Assembly (NCBI GenBank): GCA_963787375.1
Contig: CAWBCR010000002.1
Coordinates: 124,001 to 188,000, forward strand
From: CAWBCR01 sp963787375
GTDB lineage: Bacteria > Chloroflexota > Anaerolineae > Aggregatilineales > UBA3940
Reading direction: 5' to 3'
DNA length: 64,000 nt
Shown here: positions 51,566 through 60,773 of the stretch, in pieces
Layout of the letters: the number at the start of each line of letters is the position of its first letter
Position numbering within the stretch: position 1 is the stretch's first letter
Notes under the pieces: generated by a model
What the model saw: only the letters and a program-made list of their open reading frames with translations
What the model was told of the DNA's origin: nothing
The model's database searches: none
Made by a program: the position numbers and the translations under genes

Positions 51566-53270
51566 CCGACCACTTCCCGCTGCAACTGCCATCGTAGTAG
51601 GTCATGCGCTGTTCGCCGGTGACGCTCACCTGCCCCTGGCCCACCTGGATGGTACCGTCGAAATCTTCCTGGCCGTTGGTGCGCGTCGAGGAGACGTGGA
51701 AGCTGTTCGCGGCGATGTCGAAGGTGCCGATCAGCAGCGCCTTATCATTCTGCCGGGTGATGCTGATGCGGTCGCGCAGCACGTTGAAGGTATATATCGA
51801 CGACTGGTCGGGGTATGAGCAGGTGCTGATGTCGGTGCTGACCAGCAGGATGTCGAACGTGGCAGGTACGGCTGCCTCCGCCGTGCCGGAAGCGCCGGGC
51901 TGGCTGACCTGCTCCTGGTAAATGGGCAGCGGCTGGATGTCGAGTCCCGGCTCGATCTGGGTGGTCGCCACCCACCCGCTGTGCCCGTCTGCTGTTTCGA
52001 CACGCAGCCAATTGCCCTGCCTGTCGCGGCCCAGCACGATCAGCGGCTGGCCCGCCAGCAGGTACACCACGATCTGCGTGTCGGTGCCCGGTCCTTCCCG
52101 CAGGTTCGAGTCGAAGGCGAGCGTTGCCTCCCCGGCGATCACGGGCGTGGCGCTGGGCGGCGCGGGCGTCGGCGTGGGCAGTGGCGTGCTGGTCGGAGTC
52201 GGGGTGAGCGTCTGGGTCGGCGTGAGCGTGCGCGCGGGCGCATACGTCGGCGAGGGGACGCGCGTCGGCTGATCGGCCACCAGCTTGATAATCTGTGTAT
52301 TGAGCAGGATGACGACCCACAGCAGAAGCCCGCTGATGATGCCAAATACACCCAGCACAGAGAACAGCCGGCTGCGGCTCAGCCGGCGGCGGCGGGCGGT
52401 CTGCTCTTTGCCCGGACGCCGGAGGCCGGGCGGAAGCTCATCGAGCGTCTCGCCAGGGGGTGTCTGGAACACCGGGCATTCGGTGTGTTCGGCGGACAGG
52501 CAGGTGTGGGCCTGGTGTGGGAGCGCGATGGGCTGCGGCGTGCCGGGCCGCAGACAGTAATTGCGCGGCGCGGGGAAAATGCTGGGCGGCTCGCTGCCGT
52601 TTTGCGTGCCCAGGAACGGACAGTAGTGTACTTCGACCGGGATGGGCTCACCGGAATGAACCGTCGCCCGTGACGCGCTCCGGCTGGCCTGAATCGGCGT
52701 CCAGTCGAAGGTCAGCTCCTGCGCATCCTGGCGGAGATAGTCGATGATGGGCCGGTACGCGCTGTCGGCGTCGGCCAACTGTGTGAGGGGTACATCACTG
52801 GCGACGACGATGGGCAGCACCTCGCTCCAGCGGCTGCGTGCGAGGTCGTACAGCGCCTGGGCCTGCTCGCGCTCCAGCCCGGCGAAGCCGGCAGAGAAGT
52901 CGTCGACGATCAGCACCGGGACGCTGTACAGTATGTCGCGGGCGCGGTCAGGGTCGTCGTCTTCACCCGGCCCGGTGAGCAGTGCGATCAGGTGGCTCAG
53001 TGTGATGAAGATCGCAGACTGTGTGGCTTCGCGTGCGATGTAGGCGGCCAGCATGGTGCGGCCACTGCCCACCGCGCCGATCAGGATCAGGTTGCCGCGC
53101 GGCTCCGCGATGAAGCTGTCAATCGCCTTGAGGGCAATGCCAAACTGCGCCCGCTGCATGGGCGTCAGCGTATGTTCGATCTGGAGGATGTCTTCGCGCG
53201 CGACATCCTGGTAGCGCTTTGGCACAAAGCTGAACTGCTGCCAGTCTGCGCTTTCCTCGTGGCGCTTCAT
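51534..53270 (-). CDS. AAA+ ATPase fused to Cys cluster, transmembrane helix and SH3b domain
   Basis: 578 residues in an unusual order. Residues ~25-190 are a DnaC/IstB-like AAA+ module with Walker A GAVGSGRT (65-72) and Walker B PVLIVDDFSAGF (118-129). A four-Cys segment (C217, C239, C257, C265; HYCPFLGTQNG, NYCLRPG, HTCLSAEHTECPVF) may bind metal. After KEQTARRRRL a membrane helix spans ~302-324. A Thr/Pro linker, an SH3b domain (~378-440: NLREGPGTDTQIVVYL, GNWLRVE, HSGWVATTQI) and a C-terminal beta domain with two cysteines complete it. It implies an ATP-driven cytoplasmic part coupled to an outside wall-binding part. Nothing similar is known to me by name. Confidence 0.82.
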   Translation of the reverse strand: MKRHEESADWQQFSFVPKRYQDVAREDILQIEHTLTPMQRAQFGIALKAIDSFIAEPRGNLILIGAVGSGRTMLAAYIAREATQSAIFITLSHLIALLTGPGEDDDPDRARDILYSVPVLIVDDFSAGFAGLEREQAQALYDLARSRWSEVLPIVVASDVPLTQLADADSAYRPIIDYLRQDAQELTFDWTPIQASRSASRATVHSGEPIPVEVHYCPFLGTQNGSEPPSIFPAPRNYCLRPGTPQPIALPHQAHTCLSAEHTECPVFQTPPGETLDELPPGLRRPGKEQTARRRRLSRSRLFSVLGVFGIISGLLLWVVILLNTQIIKLVADQPTRVPSPTYAPARTLTPTQTLTPTPTSTPLPTPTPAPPSATPVIAGEATLAFDSNLREGPGTDTQIVVYLLAGQPLIVLGRDRQGNWLRVETADGHSGWVATTQIEPGLDIQPLPIYQEQVSQPGASGTAEAAVPATFDILLVSTDISTCSYPDQSSIYTFNVLRDRISITRQNDKALLIGTFDIAANSFHVSSTRTNGQEDFDGTIQVGQGQVSVTGEQRMTYYDGSCSGKWSVSGQAFVEGH

Positions 53271-53463
53271 CGATTCTCCCTCAGGTCAGCACGCCCCATG
53301 CGCCGGTAGAATGGCCCATAGTGTACCTCATAACAGGCGGCATTAGCCCTGCGCCGGGGCGCGTGCGCCCCGCCCGTCCATGAAAAACTCGTGAAAGTCA
53401 GGCCATTTTGTGGTGCGGGCCGGCGTGACGCGCCCGTTTAGGGCCGCGATCAACCATCTGGCA

Positions 53464-53472
53464 TGCTATAAT
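53464..53472 (+). promoter_or_regulatory. Extended -10 promoter of the Wzz/BY-kinase gene
   Basis: TGCTATAAT; leader ~35 nt. The 243-bp gap from 53271 to 53513 also has a GGGGCGC-GT-GCGCCCC hairpin (53355-53370). Confidence 0.55.
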
Positions 53473-53513
53473 CCTGCCGGAACAGGCCGGATCGTAGCGG
53501 CGGAGGATGCGAT

Positions 53514-55112
53514 TTGGAGCTCAAGCGTTATCTGAACCTCGCGAAGCGCTGGTGGTGGCTGATGGTGCTGCTGGCGCTCGTTGGCGGGGTGGGTGGGTAT
53601 CTCGGCGGCGCGAACGAGATCATCGTGTACCGGGCTGCCACCACGCTGCTGATCTATCAGGCCCCCGGCGCGCTGCCCGACGCCAGCACCGTGGCGCAGG
53701 GCCAGCGCGTGGCCGATACCTATGCCCAGCTTCTCCAGCAGCGGCCTGTACTTGAGCAGGTCATCGCGAACCTCAATCTGCGGATGGACCCCGACTCGCT
53801 GAAAGGCAAGCTTGCCATCTCTGAGATCGGCGACACCAACCTGCTGCAACTGGCCGTGACCGACAGCGACCCGCAGCGCGCAGCGGATATCGCCAACGAG
53901 ATCGTGCACGTGTTTATCGAGCAGAACGTCGCCGTGCAGGACGTACGCTACAGCGACTCGCTCGACAACCTCAAGAGCCAGATGGACCTGGTGCAAAAGG
54001 ATATCACCGACACCCAGGCCGCGCTGGACCAACTGACGGCCAATGTCGCCGTCGCAACCCTCACCCCTGATAGTGCGCAGGAGCGCAACCGGCTGCAGAG
54101 CCTCATCGCCGACTACCGCAACAGCTACGCCATCCTGCTGGACCGCTACGAGCAGATCCGGCTGGCGCAGGCACAGGCCACCGACCGCGTAAGCGTGGTC
54201 GAGGCGGCGCTGCCGGGCAGGCCGATCCCGCCCCGGTCGCGCAGCCTGCTGGCGCTGCAGGCCGGGCTGGTCGGACTGGCGCTTGGCGTGGGCGTGGTGC
54301 TGCTGATCGAGTACCTGAACGACTCGGTCGATACGCGTGAAGAGGTGGAGCGCCTCACCGGTGCGCCGGTGATGGGCATCGTCGGCGTCATCCAGCCGAC
54401 CGGCGTGCCATCTGACGCGCTGGTGACCGTCCACGACCCGCAGTCGTCCGTCGCCGAGTCGTACCGGCTGCTCAGCGCCAACCTGGAGACGGCCACCGCC
54501 GGCGAAGCGGTCCGCGTGCTGGTGGTGACGAGCAGCACGCCGCTCGAAGGCAAGACGACTACCGCCGCCAACCTGGCGGTCTCGCTGGCGCAGGGCGGCT
54601 GGCGGGTGATCCTGGTCGACCTCGACCTGCGCCGCCCAATGCTGCACGAGCTGTTCGAGCAGCCTAATCGCACGGGCGTCTCGGTGGCGACCCTCCAGCC
54701 GGGCAGCAGCGCCACCGAGTTCCTCGCGCCGGTGGCGGTGGACAACCTGTACCTGATGACCAGCGGCCCGCTGCCGCCCAACGTGCCTGAGGTGCTGCGC
54801 TCTACCCGCATGGTGGAGCTGATCACCGAGCTGAAGGCGCACGCCGATATGGTGATCCTCGATACGCCGCCGCTGCTGGTGGTGGCCGACCCGATCCTGC
54901 TGGCGCGGCTGGCCGACGCGGTGCTGCTCGTCGTGCGGGCCGAGCAGACCAAAGCCGGTGACCTGCGGCAGGCGGTCGAGATCGTAACGCAGAGCGGGGC
55001 GAAGCTGGTGGGGGCGGTCCTGAACCGCGTGCGCTCGCGGAATGAGGGCTACTACTATTATGACTACTACTATCGGAGCAGCAGCGACCGGGGGCGCGCC
55101 TCGCGCCGCTAG
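53514..55112 (+). CDS. Wzz-type chain-length protein fused to BY-kinase
   Basis: Controls polymerisation/export of surface polysaccharide. 532 residues. The Wzz domain has two membrane helices (~14-32 and ~246-266) with a coiled-coil periplasmic part. The bacterial tyrosine kinase has Walker A SSTPLEGKTTTAANLA (340-355), A' VILVDLDLRRPM (366-377) and B MVILDTPP (446-453). The C-terminal tyrosine cluster YYYYDYYY (513-520) is the autophosphorylation tail. The start is TTG 53514 (first codons LELKRYLNLAKRWWWL) with GGAGG upstream; no ATG is in frame there. Confidence 0.93.
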   Translation: MELKRYLNLAKRWWWLMVLLALVGGVGGYLGGANEIIVYRAATTLLIYQAPGALPDASTVAQGQRVADTYAQLLQQRPVLEQVIANLNLRMDPDSLKGKLAISEIGDTNLLQLAVTDSDPQRAADIANEIVHVFIEQNVAVQDVRYSDSLDNLKSQMDLVQKDITDTQAALDQLTANVAVATLTPDSAQERNRLQSLIADYRNSYAILLDRYEQIRLAQAQATDRVSVVEAALPGRPIPPRSRSLLALQAGLVGLALGVGVVLLIEYLNDSVDTREEVERLTGAPVMGIVGVIQPTGVPSDALVTVHDPQSSVAESYRLLSANLETATAGEAVRVLVVTSSTPLEGKTTTAANLAVSLAQGGWRVILVDLDLRRPMLHELFEQPNRTGVSVATLQPGSSATEFLAPVAVDNLYLMTSGPLPPNVPEVLRSTRMVELITELKAHADMVILDTPPLLVVADPILLARLADAVLLVVRAEQTKAGDLRQAVEIVTQSGAKLVGAVLNRVRSRNEGYYYYDYYYRSSSDRGRASRR

Positions 55113-55137
55113 TCTGCGTGCGCTTCGAGCGATCCTC

Positions 55138-55942
55138 TCAGCGGCGATGGCGCTCCATCCAGGGGATGGCATAATCGACCAGCGCCCGCTGCGGCATCAG
55201 CAGGGCGGTGGCGTGGGCGACTTTCCCCTCGCGCTGTAGGCCCATCTCGCGGGCGAAGTTCGCGCCAAGCTGCTCAAAGTCTGAAGTCATCCCAGTCGAT
55301 GTCATCCCACGGCACCCACTGCCGCTCGCCGTCGACCATCATCGGCGAGCCGGTGTGCATGGTTCGATGCGGAATCTGCGCCCGTCCCTCGGCCAGGTGC
55401 AGCGAGGTGTTCCGGTTATGCCCCACGCCCAGCAGCAGCACCCAGCCGTCCAGGTCGTAGACGCGTGCCAGCGGCGAACGCTCTCCAAAGAGGGGGACCA
55501 GCGCGTGGTTCGCGGTAATCTGCTGAGCGTGTTTTCCCCATGCGGCGAAGGAGGTATCGGGGTTTGCGCTGCGCAAAACCCCCGTCTGCTTGCGGAAGGT
55601 CTCAGGGATCGCGCCCATGTGGTAGGTAGGTGTCAGCATGGGATCGTAGGCGGGCACCGTCGTGCGGATCGTCTCCCACCACGACTCCGGCACGGGCGGG
55701 TTCACCCAGTTGGCCGGATCGCTGATGTCCGGGGTGAAGGTGGGCATCACCAGCGTCCCCTCACGGCCCAACACCTGCTCCAGCGCGAGGATCACGGCGA
55801 CCGGCCCACCGTTGACCCACCCCATTGACTTCAGCGAGGAATGCACGACCAGCACCATGCCGGGCTGGACCCCCAGCGCGGTGAAGTCTCTGGCCAGCGA
55901 TGGCAGCGTGGCAGGCAGGTCGTTCGCTTCAGGCAGGGACAT
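55138..55942 (-). CDS. Aminoglycoside N(3)-acetyltransferase-like protein, one-base frameshift
   Basis: AAC(3)/YokD-family acetyl-CoA transferase: LGVQPGMVLVVHSSLKSMGWVNGG, EGTLVMPTFTPDIS, GVLRSANPDTSFAAWGKHA and LLLGVGHNRNTSLHLAE are diagnostic. The frame from 55942 stops at 55274 after WDDIDWDDF. The next frame continues FEQLGANFAREMGLQREG to the end PWMERHRR at 55138. One extra base near 55280 explains it; repaired length is 267 residues. Family members outside clinical strains often act on other substrates, so resistance is not implied. AAGGAG precedes the ATG. Confidence 0.87.
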
Positions 55943-56035
55943 GGCAGGCTCCTTGAAATCCAGCGAATCTTAGTTTTAGGCGCGGGGCCTGGCAAATGCG
56001 CCGTTTGCCCGACTTTTCTACAGCGGACAATTGAC

Positions 56036-56041
56036 TATAAT
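56036..56041 (+). promoter_or_regulatory. -10 element for the SH3b protein gene
   Basis: TATAAT, about 65 nt upstream of GTG 56106; -35 unclear. Confidence 0.45.
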
Positions 56042-56105
56042 CGAAAGAGCATCACACGTTATCTTGCGACATTTCCAGCCGTCACTCTATTCACGGAGGT
56101 CGACA

Positions 56106-57263
56106 GTGAAACATCTATCAGGAGTCAATCGGGCTCGCTGGGCGGGCGCAGTCGCAGCGGGGATCGTCATCCTCTCGCTGTTCGCGCCGGCGGCTCTGCA
56201 TCCGGCCTATGCGCAGCCGGCGCAGCAGATCCCCGTGGTCGCCTTCGTGACCGCCCCAACGCTCAGCGTGCGGACCGGGCCCGGCGCGGGCTACGACCGC
56301 ATCGGCACGGTGTCGAGCGGCGAGATGGTCACCCTGCTGGGGCGTGACAGCGCCGCATCGTGGGCTAAGATCCAGACCGCCAGCGACCTTATTGGCTGGG
56401 TGAGCACCTACTACCTGCGGTTCACGACGTCGGTCTACGACCTGCCGGTCGTCGCCGCGTACAATCCACAGGCCAGCGTGCAGGCCGGTGGGCTGTCCGT
56501 CCGCAGCGGGCCGGGGTTCGCGTTCCCGGTGATCGCGACGCTCGCCAACGGCGAGATCGTCAACCTGCTGGGCCGCGACTCGACCAGCCAGTGGCTGTAC
56601 ATTCGCGCAGCGGGCGGCTATCGTGGCTGGATCGCCTCCGGTGAGGTGACGACCACCGTCCAGATCAGCAGCCTGCAAATTGAGACGGTTACCGTCACGA
56701 CACCGAGTGCAACCCCTGTCGTCAGCACGCCAACCCCCAACCCGGGCGGGGCGGCTATTGGCCCCTTCTCGCCGTTTGACCCGCTGGCTATTGTCCAGAC
56801 GACGACGCTCAACGTGCGCACCGGGCCGGGCGGCGGCTATCCGCTCGTGACCCAGGTCCATCAGGGCGACGTGATGAAGATGCTCGGTCGTGACAGTATG
56901 AGCTCCTGGCTGGAAGTGATGCTGGCCAGCGGCCAGGAGGGCTGGGTCAGCTCCTACTACGTCACGACCACCACCTCCGTGCTAGACCTGCCGGTAACGG
57001 TTGAATACCAGGCCTCCGGGCTGATCATCGTCGGCTGGGCCAACGTGCGCTCCGGCCCCGGCCTGTGGTTCTCGGTGGTGACGGTTGCGCCGAACGGCAA
57101 GTATGTCACGCTGACGGGCCGCACCGAGGACTACGCGTGGCTCAAGGTGAAGATCGACGGGCAGGAAGGCTGGGTCGCCTCCAGCCTGATCGAGACCGCC
57201 TTCCCGCTCAAGGACCTGCCTGCGTTCAAGCTGACCAGCCAGGGGATCGAGCCCGTCGAGTAA
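56106..57263 (+). CDS. Secreted protein with four SH3b domains
   Basis: 385 residues from GTG 56106 (GGAGGT upstream). A signal peptide (AGIVILSLFAPAALHPAYA, cleavage near 36) is followed by SH3b modules at about 50-104, 128-180, 232-285 and 310-362. Each has the pattern LSVRTGPG ... LLGRDS...W..I ... GWVS. A Thr/Pro linker separates the second and third. No catalytic domain. SH3b domains bind cell-wall peptides or glycans, so this is likely an envelope-associated structural or targeting protein. Confidence 0.88.
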   Translation: MKHLSGVNRARWAGAVAAGIVILSLFAPAALHPAYAQPAQQIPVVAFVTAPTLSVRTGPGAGYDRIGTVSSGEMVTLLGRDSAASWAKIQTASDLIGWVSTYYLRFTTSVYDLPVVAAYNPQASVQAGGLSVRSGPGFAFPVIATLANGEIVNLLGRDSTSQWLYIRAAGGYRGWIASGEVTTTVQISSLQIETVTVTTPSATPVVSTPTPNPGGAAIGPFSPFDPLAIVQTTTLNVRTGPGGGYPLVTQVHQGDVMKMLGRDSMSSWLEVMLASGQEGWVSSYYVTTTTSVLDLPVTVEYQASGLIIVGWANVRSGPGLWFSVVTVAPNGKYVTLTGRTEDYAWLKVKIDGQEGWVASSLIETAFPLKDLPAFKLTSQGIEPVE

Positions 57264-57290
57264 TACATTCCAACGTTCACAGAAAGCAGC

Positions 57291-57320
57291 AGGGCCCGGC
57301 GTCGCCGGGCCCTCTCTTTT
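57291..57320. terminator. Terminator between convergent genes
   Basis: 9-bp GGGCCCGGC / GCCGGGCCC stem, loop GTC, followed by TCTCTTTT on the plus strand. Confidence 0.85.
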
Positions 57321-57333
57321 GCCGCAGGCTCGA

Positions 57334-58269
57334 TCAGCCCAGTGGACCCTCGAAGGTGCGGCCCGCCGCGCCCCCCTCGACGACTTCCGCCCAGGCAGAC
57401 GGATCGTCGGGATTATAGCGGGCGGCCACCGCCAACTCGACTAGCAGATCGAGCGCCTGCTTCAATTCGCCTTCGGTCGCAGGTGCGTGCGTCTCGACCT
57501 GCGCCTGCCACGCGCCCGGCTCGCCCATTACCCGGATGGTGCGGTACACACACGGATAGCCGCCCAGCGGCCCGGTCGCGACGTGCAGCCGCCCGCCTCG
57601 CCGCCTGATCTGCTGCGCATGGTGGTGGCCGGTCACGACGATCCGCACGTTCGGGTGCGCGTCGAGCACGACCTCGACCTCCTCACCGTTGTCGCAGATG
57701 AAGTTGGACCACCACGGCTCGATATCCCGCGCGGTGAGCGGGTGCAGCGGGTGGTGCACGGCCAGCAGCACGAGGCCGTCGCGGTGTGCGTCAAGCTCCT
57801 CGCGCAGCCAGCCAAGCTGCGCCGCGTCGATCCGCCCGTTCCACGTGTCGGGCAGCCGCAAGTCGAGGCCGATCAACTGGACGCCATCCCCGACCGTGCG
57901 GCTCCAATACGCGCGCTGCGCGTCGGGGCGAGGGCTCGACAGGCGCGGGTCGATCAGCGACACGGCCTCGTGCGGGGCGAGAGCATCGGGATGGTTGGGG
58001 TCGACGAAGCCATCGTGGTTGCCGGGCACGAAGTGCCATGGCTTTTCGAGCGCGGCCATGATCACGGCGAAGCGTCCCGCCTCGGCAGACGTGGCCCGGT
58101 CCAGCACATCGCCGCCGAAGACGACGAAATCCAGGTCGGGCATGGCGTTGATCTCGACGACGGCGCGCGCCAGCAGCGCCTCGGCCAGCGTGCCAATTGT
58201 GCCCCACGACTGGTGGCTGTCGGAGATGTGTATGTCGGTGATGTGGGCGAAACGGACGGATACGGGCAT
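57334..58269 (-). CDS. Calcineurin-like metallophosphoesterase (CpdA/GpdQ type)
   Basis: 311 residues with the full motif set: HITDIHISD, VVFGGDVLDR, FVPGNHDGF, LAVHHPLHP and VVTGHHHAQQ. These bind a two-metal centre and hydrolyse phosphodiesters, for example cyclic nucleotides or glycerophosphodiesters; substrate not determinable. No signal peptide, so cytoplasmic. ATG 58269 begins MPVSVRFAHITDIH. Confidence 0.92.
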   Translation of the reverse strand: MPVSVRFAHITDIHISDSHQSWGTIGTLAEALLARAVVEINAMPDLDFVVFGGDVLDRATSAEAGRFAVIMAALEKPWHFVPGNHDGFVDPNHPDALAPHEAVSLIDPRLSSPRPDAQRAYWSRTVGDGVQLIGLDLRLPDTWNGRIDAAQLGWLREELDAHRDGLVLLAVHHPLHPLTARDIEPWWSNFICDNGEEVEVVLDAHPNVRIVVTGHHHAQQIRRRGGRLHVATGPLGGYPCVYRTIRVMGEPGAWQAQVETHAPATEGELKQALDLLVELAVAARYNPDDPSAWAEVVEGGAAGRTFEGPLG

Positions 58270-58399
58270 CGGGTGTCCTTGTGGTGAGAGATGGCAGCGC
58301 CATGATGATATCGGCAGGTGGCCAGCGAGGCAACGATCCCCCCGACAGGCAGGCGACAGGAATTTGCCATCCCGGCGATGTGTCTGCCCCTGCGCGAGA

Positions 58400-58408
58400 T
58401 GTTATAAT
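58400..58408 (+). promoter_or_regulatory. Extended -10 promoter of the second LCP gene
   Basis: TGTTATAAT; leader ~40 nt to GTG 58457. Confidence 0.55.
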
Positions 58409-58456
58409 GCGCCGGTCGATAGTCCACATGGGCGAAAAGAACTCTGGAGACGAACT

Positions 58457-60085
58457 GTGCCGGAACAACAGCCAAGAACACTCGCCGACCGCCTGCCGGT
58501 GCTGCTGGCCACTATAGGCATCGGCGCGATCCTGATCGCGACCGGGGTCGCGGTGCGCAGCGGGCAGGACCAGCACGTCGAGGTGGCGGCAGGCGCGACG
58601 CTCACCGCGCAGGTCCCGCCGACCGTCACGTCGACGCCGACGCTGACGCCCACGCCCACCGATACGCCAACACCCACGCCCACCGGCACGCTGCTGCCCA
58701 CGGCGACCTTTACGCCCAGCCTCACCCCGACCGCCACCGGCACGCCACCACCCACACCCGTGCCGACCCAGAAATTCTCGCTCGATACGGGCAACTACGC
58801 GACGCCGGTCGCTACCCCGGCCACCGACGTGCTGCCGCCTGCCGACCTTATCGACGTGCCCCCCGACGTGTTTAACGTGCTGCTGCTGGGCAGCGACAAG
58901 CGCCCGGACACCGGCGGTTTCCTGACCGACACCGTGATCGTGGTGACGATTAACATGACCGAGGGTACCGTCAACATGGTCTCGCTCCCGCGTGACATGG
59001 AGGTCTACGTCCCCGGTTGGACGCTGACCAAGATCAACCGCGTGTTCGCGCACGGCCAGGAGACTGGCTGGCCGGGCGGCGGCTTCGCCCTGATGCAGCA
59101 GATGCTGGCTTATAACTTCGGCATCCAGGTGGGACACTACGCATTGGTCGACCTGACCGGCTTCCAGGGCATCGTCGATGCGCTGGGCGGCGTCGAGGTG
59201 CCGGTTGACTGCTCGCTGCAAGGTTATGTGCTCAAGCCGCCGCGCCTCAAGCGCGAGGACTTCTCCTCCGAGGCCGACTGGATCAACTACACGGGCAACG
59301 ATGCCAACTGGGAGCTGTACACGCTGCCGGTGGGTGTCCACACGCTGGACGGCTATATGGCGCTGTGGTACGCTCGCTACCGCGAGGGCAGCAGCGACAT
59401 CGACCGTGCCTTCCGCCAGCAGGAGGTGCTGCGCGCCATCGCACAGCAGGCCCGCAGCAACGGCTTCCTGAACCTGACACGCATCCCGCAGTTGTGGCGC
59501 GAGTATAACGACCTGGTACAGACCGACATGGACCTGGGCAACATGCTCCAGTTCGCACCGGTGGCTGCCAACCTGGATGGGTTCGCCGTTAGCAGCTACG
59601 TGCTCACGCTCGACAAGCTCCAGGGCTGGCCCGACGCAGCGCTGAACCAGACCGGCTACCTGATCACCGAGGACGCGCGCAGCTTTGTGCGCCAGGCGAT
59701 GCAGCCCCCGTCGAAGAACTACCTGATCAGCAACTCGGCCACCGTCGAAGTGCGCAATGGTACCACCGTCGACCGGCTGGACGAGGTCGGCGCCGAGCGG
59801 CTGGCGTGGAACAATATCAACGCCACGGCGACCGGCGCAGCGGACTCGAACGGCTACGACAAGACGGTCATCTACGATTTCACCGGGCGCAGCAAGTCGA
59901 GCCAGTTGGTGCAGATGCAGCATATCCTGCACGTGGCCGATACGAACGTGATCGTCCAACCCGACCCGAACCGCGTGTTCGACTATGTTGTCATTCTGGG
60001 CCGCGACTACCAGAGCTGCACCCGAGCGCCGCAGCTCGCCCAGCCGACGCTCGCGCCGGTTCCGACCGAGACGCCGACGCCGTAG
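58457..60085 (+). CDS. LytR-CpsA-Psr (LCP) family protein with LytR_C domain
   Basis: 542 residues, GTG start at 58457 with GGAG 7 nt upstream. One membrane helix (LPVLLATIGIGAILIATGVAV), a ~75-residue Thr/Pro linker, then the LCP domain: FNVLLLGSDKRPDTGGFLTD, VNMVSLPRDMEVYVPG, INRVFAHGQE, and later YMALWYARYREGSSDIDRAFRQQ with the conserved Arg residues, split as ALWYARYREGSSDID. The last ~100 residues (VEVRNGTTVDRLDEVGAERL, VFDYVVILGRDY) are a LytR_C domain. It should attach wall polymers or glycans. It is intact, unlike the LCP gene at 49647. Confidence 0.93.
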   Translation: MPEQQPRTLADRLPVLLATIGIGAILIATGVAVRSGQDQHVEVAAGATLTAQVPPTVTSTPTLTPTPTDTPTPTPTGTLLPTATFTPSLTPTATGTPPPTPVPTQKFSLDTGNYATPVATPATDVLPPADLIDVPPDVFNVLLLGSDKRPDTGGFLTDTVIVVTINMTEGTVNMVSLPRDMEVYVPGWTLTKINRVFAHGQETGWPGGGFALMQQMLAYNFGIQVGHYALVDLTGFQGIVDALGGVEVPVDCSLQGYVLKPPRLKREDFSSEADWINYTGNDANWELYTLPVGVHTLDGYMALWYARYREGSSDIDRAFRQQEVLRAIAQQARSNGFLNLTRIPQLWREYNDLVQTDMDLGNMLQFAPVAANLDGFAVSSYVLTLDKLQGWPDAALNQTGYLITEDARSFVRQAMQPPSKNYLISNSATVEVRNGTTVDRLDEVGAERLAWNNINATATGAADSNGYDKTVIYDFTGRSKSSQLVQMQHILHVADTNVIVQPDPNRVFDYVVILGRDYQSCTRAPQLAQPTLAPVPTETPTP

Positions 60086-60101
60086 GAGATCGCCGCACAA
60101 A

Positions 60102-60131
60102 CGCAGGGGCGACCGGCTGGCCGCCCCTGCG
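60102..60131 (+). terminator. Hairpin after the LCP gene
   Basis: 10-bp CGCAGGGGCG / CGCCCCTGCG stem, 17 nt after the stop; no U-run. Confidence 0.5.
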
Positions 60132-60177
60132 AGTGATATGGTGCCCGATCCCGCACATTGCCAGCCCCACCCGCCTT

Positions 60178-60186
60178 TGTTACAAT
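60178..60186 (+). promoter_or_regulatory. Extended -10 giving a leaderless GNAT transcript
   Basis: TGTTACAAT, with 7 nt between TACAAT and ATG 60194. Confidence 0.55.
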
Positions 60187-60193
60187 CCCACCC

Positions 60194-60748
60194 ATGGACG
60201 ACGTAGGCCCGATCACACTCACCATTCGCTCGGCGATGCCCAGCGACTACGAGATCTGCATGGCGCTCGACCACTCGGTAAGCACTGAGCAGGTGTGGCA
60301 GATGATGCTCGACGACAGCGAAGGCGACCTGAATGTCGTCTTCCGCCCGGCGCGGCTGCCACGTTCGATGAAGGTGCTCTACCCGCGCAGCGATGAGACT
60401 CTGTTGCAGTCGTGGCGGCAGCATGCTGTGTTTCTGGTCGCTGAGTGGGAGAAGATGGTGGTCGGCTACGCTAACGTCCGCGAGGAGCTTTCGCAGGAGA
60501 CAGCCTGGGTGGCCGATCTGGCCGTCGACCGCGCGCACCGGCTGCGCGGGGTGGGCACGGCGCTGGTCAACGCCGTGCGCAAGTGGGCGGTCGATCACAC
60601 CCTGCGCCGCATGATCGTCGAGACACAGACCAAGAACTACCCGGCCATCCGCTTCTTGCAGAAGCGCGGCCTGACCTTCTGTGGCTACAACGATCTGTAC
60701 TATCCTAATCACGATATCGCCGTGTTCTTCGGCGAGACGCTCCGCTAA
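60194..60748 (+). CDS. GNAT-family N-acetyltransferase
   Basis: 184 residues. After LTIRSAMPSDYEICMALD the core is WVADLAVDRAHRLRGVGTALVNAVRKWA, with acetyl-CoA loop RLRGVG, and VETQTKNYPAIRFLQKRGLTFCGYND. The conserved N-Y-P-A-I-R-F-Y/L motif suggests a RimI-like fold; substrate unknown. No Shine-Dalgarno; the promoter abuts the start codon. The membrane GAF gene follows after 25 nt. Confidence 0.88.
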   Translation: MDDVGPITLTIRSAMPSDYEICMALDHSVSTEQVWQMMLDDSEGDLNVVFRPARLPRSMKVLYPRSDETLLQSWRQHAVFLVAEWEKMVVGYANVREELSQETAWVADLAVDRAHRLRGVGTALVNAVRKWAVDHTLRRMIVETQTKNYPAIRFLQKRGLTFCGYNDLYYPNHDIAVFFGETLR

Positions 60749-60773
60749 CAGGACAGCGGATAGAAGCAGCACT

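Noticed and set aside
55138..55942. Acquired aminoglycoside-resistance gene
   Set aside because: No mobile element or integron surrounds it, composition matches the chromosome, and AAC(3)-like chromosomal proteins often lack resistance activity.
57791..60772. A 993-codon open frame on the minus strand across the LCP and metallophosphoesterase genes
   Set aside because: It is antisense to two clearly conserved genes and has low-complexity His/Gln/Arg/Val composition, a normal by-product of high-GC codon bias.
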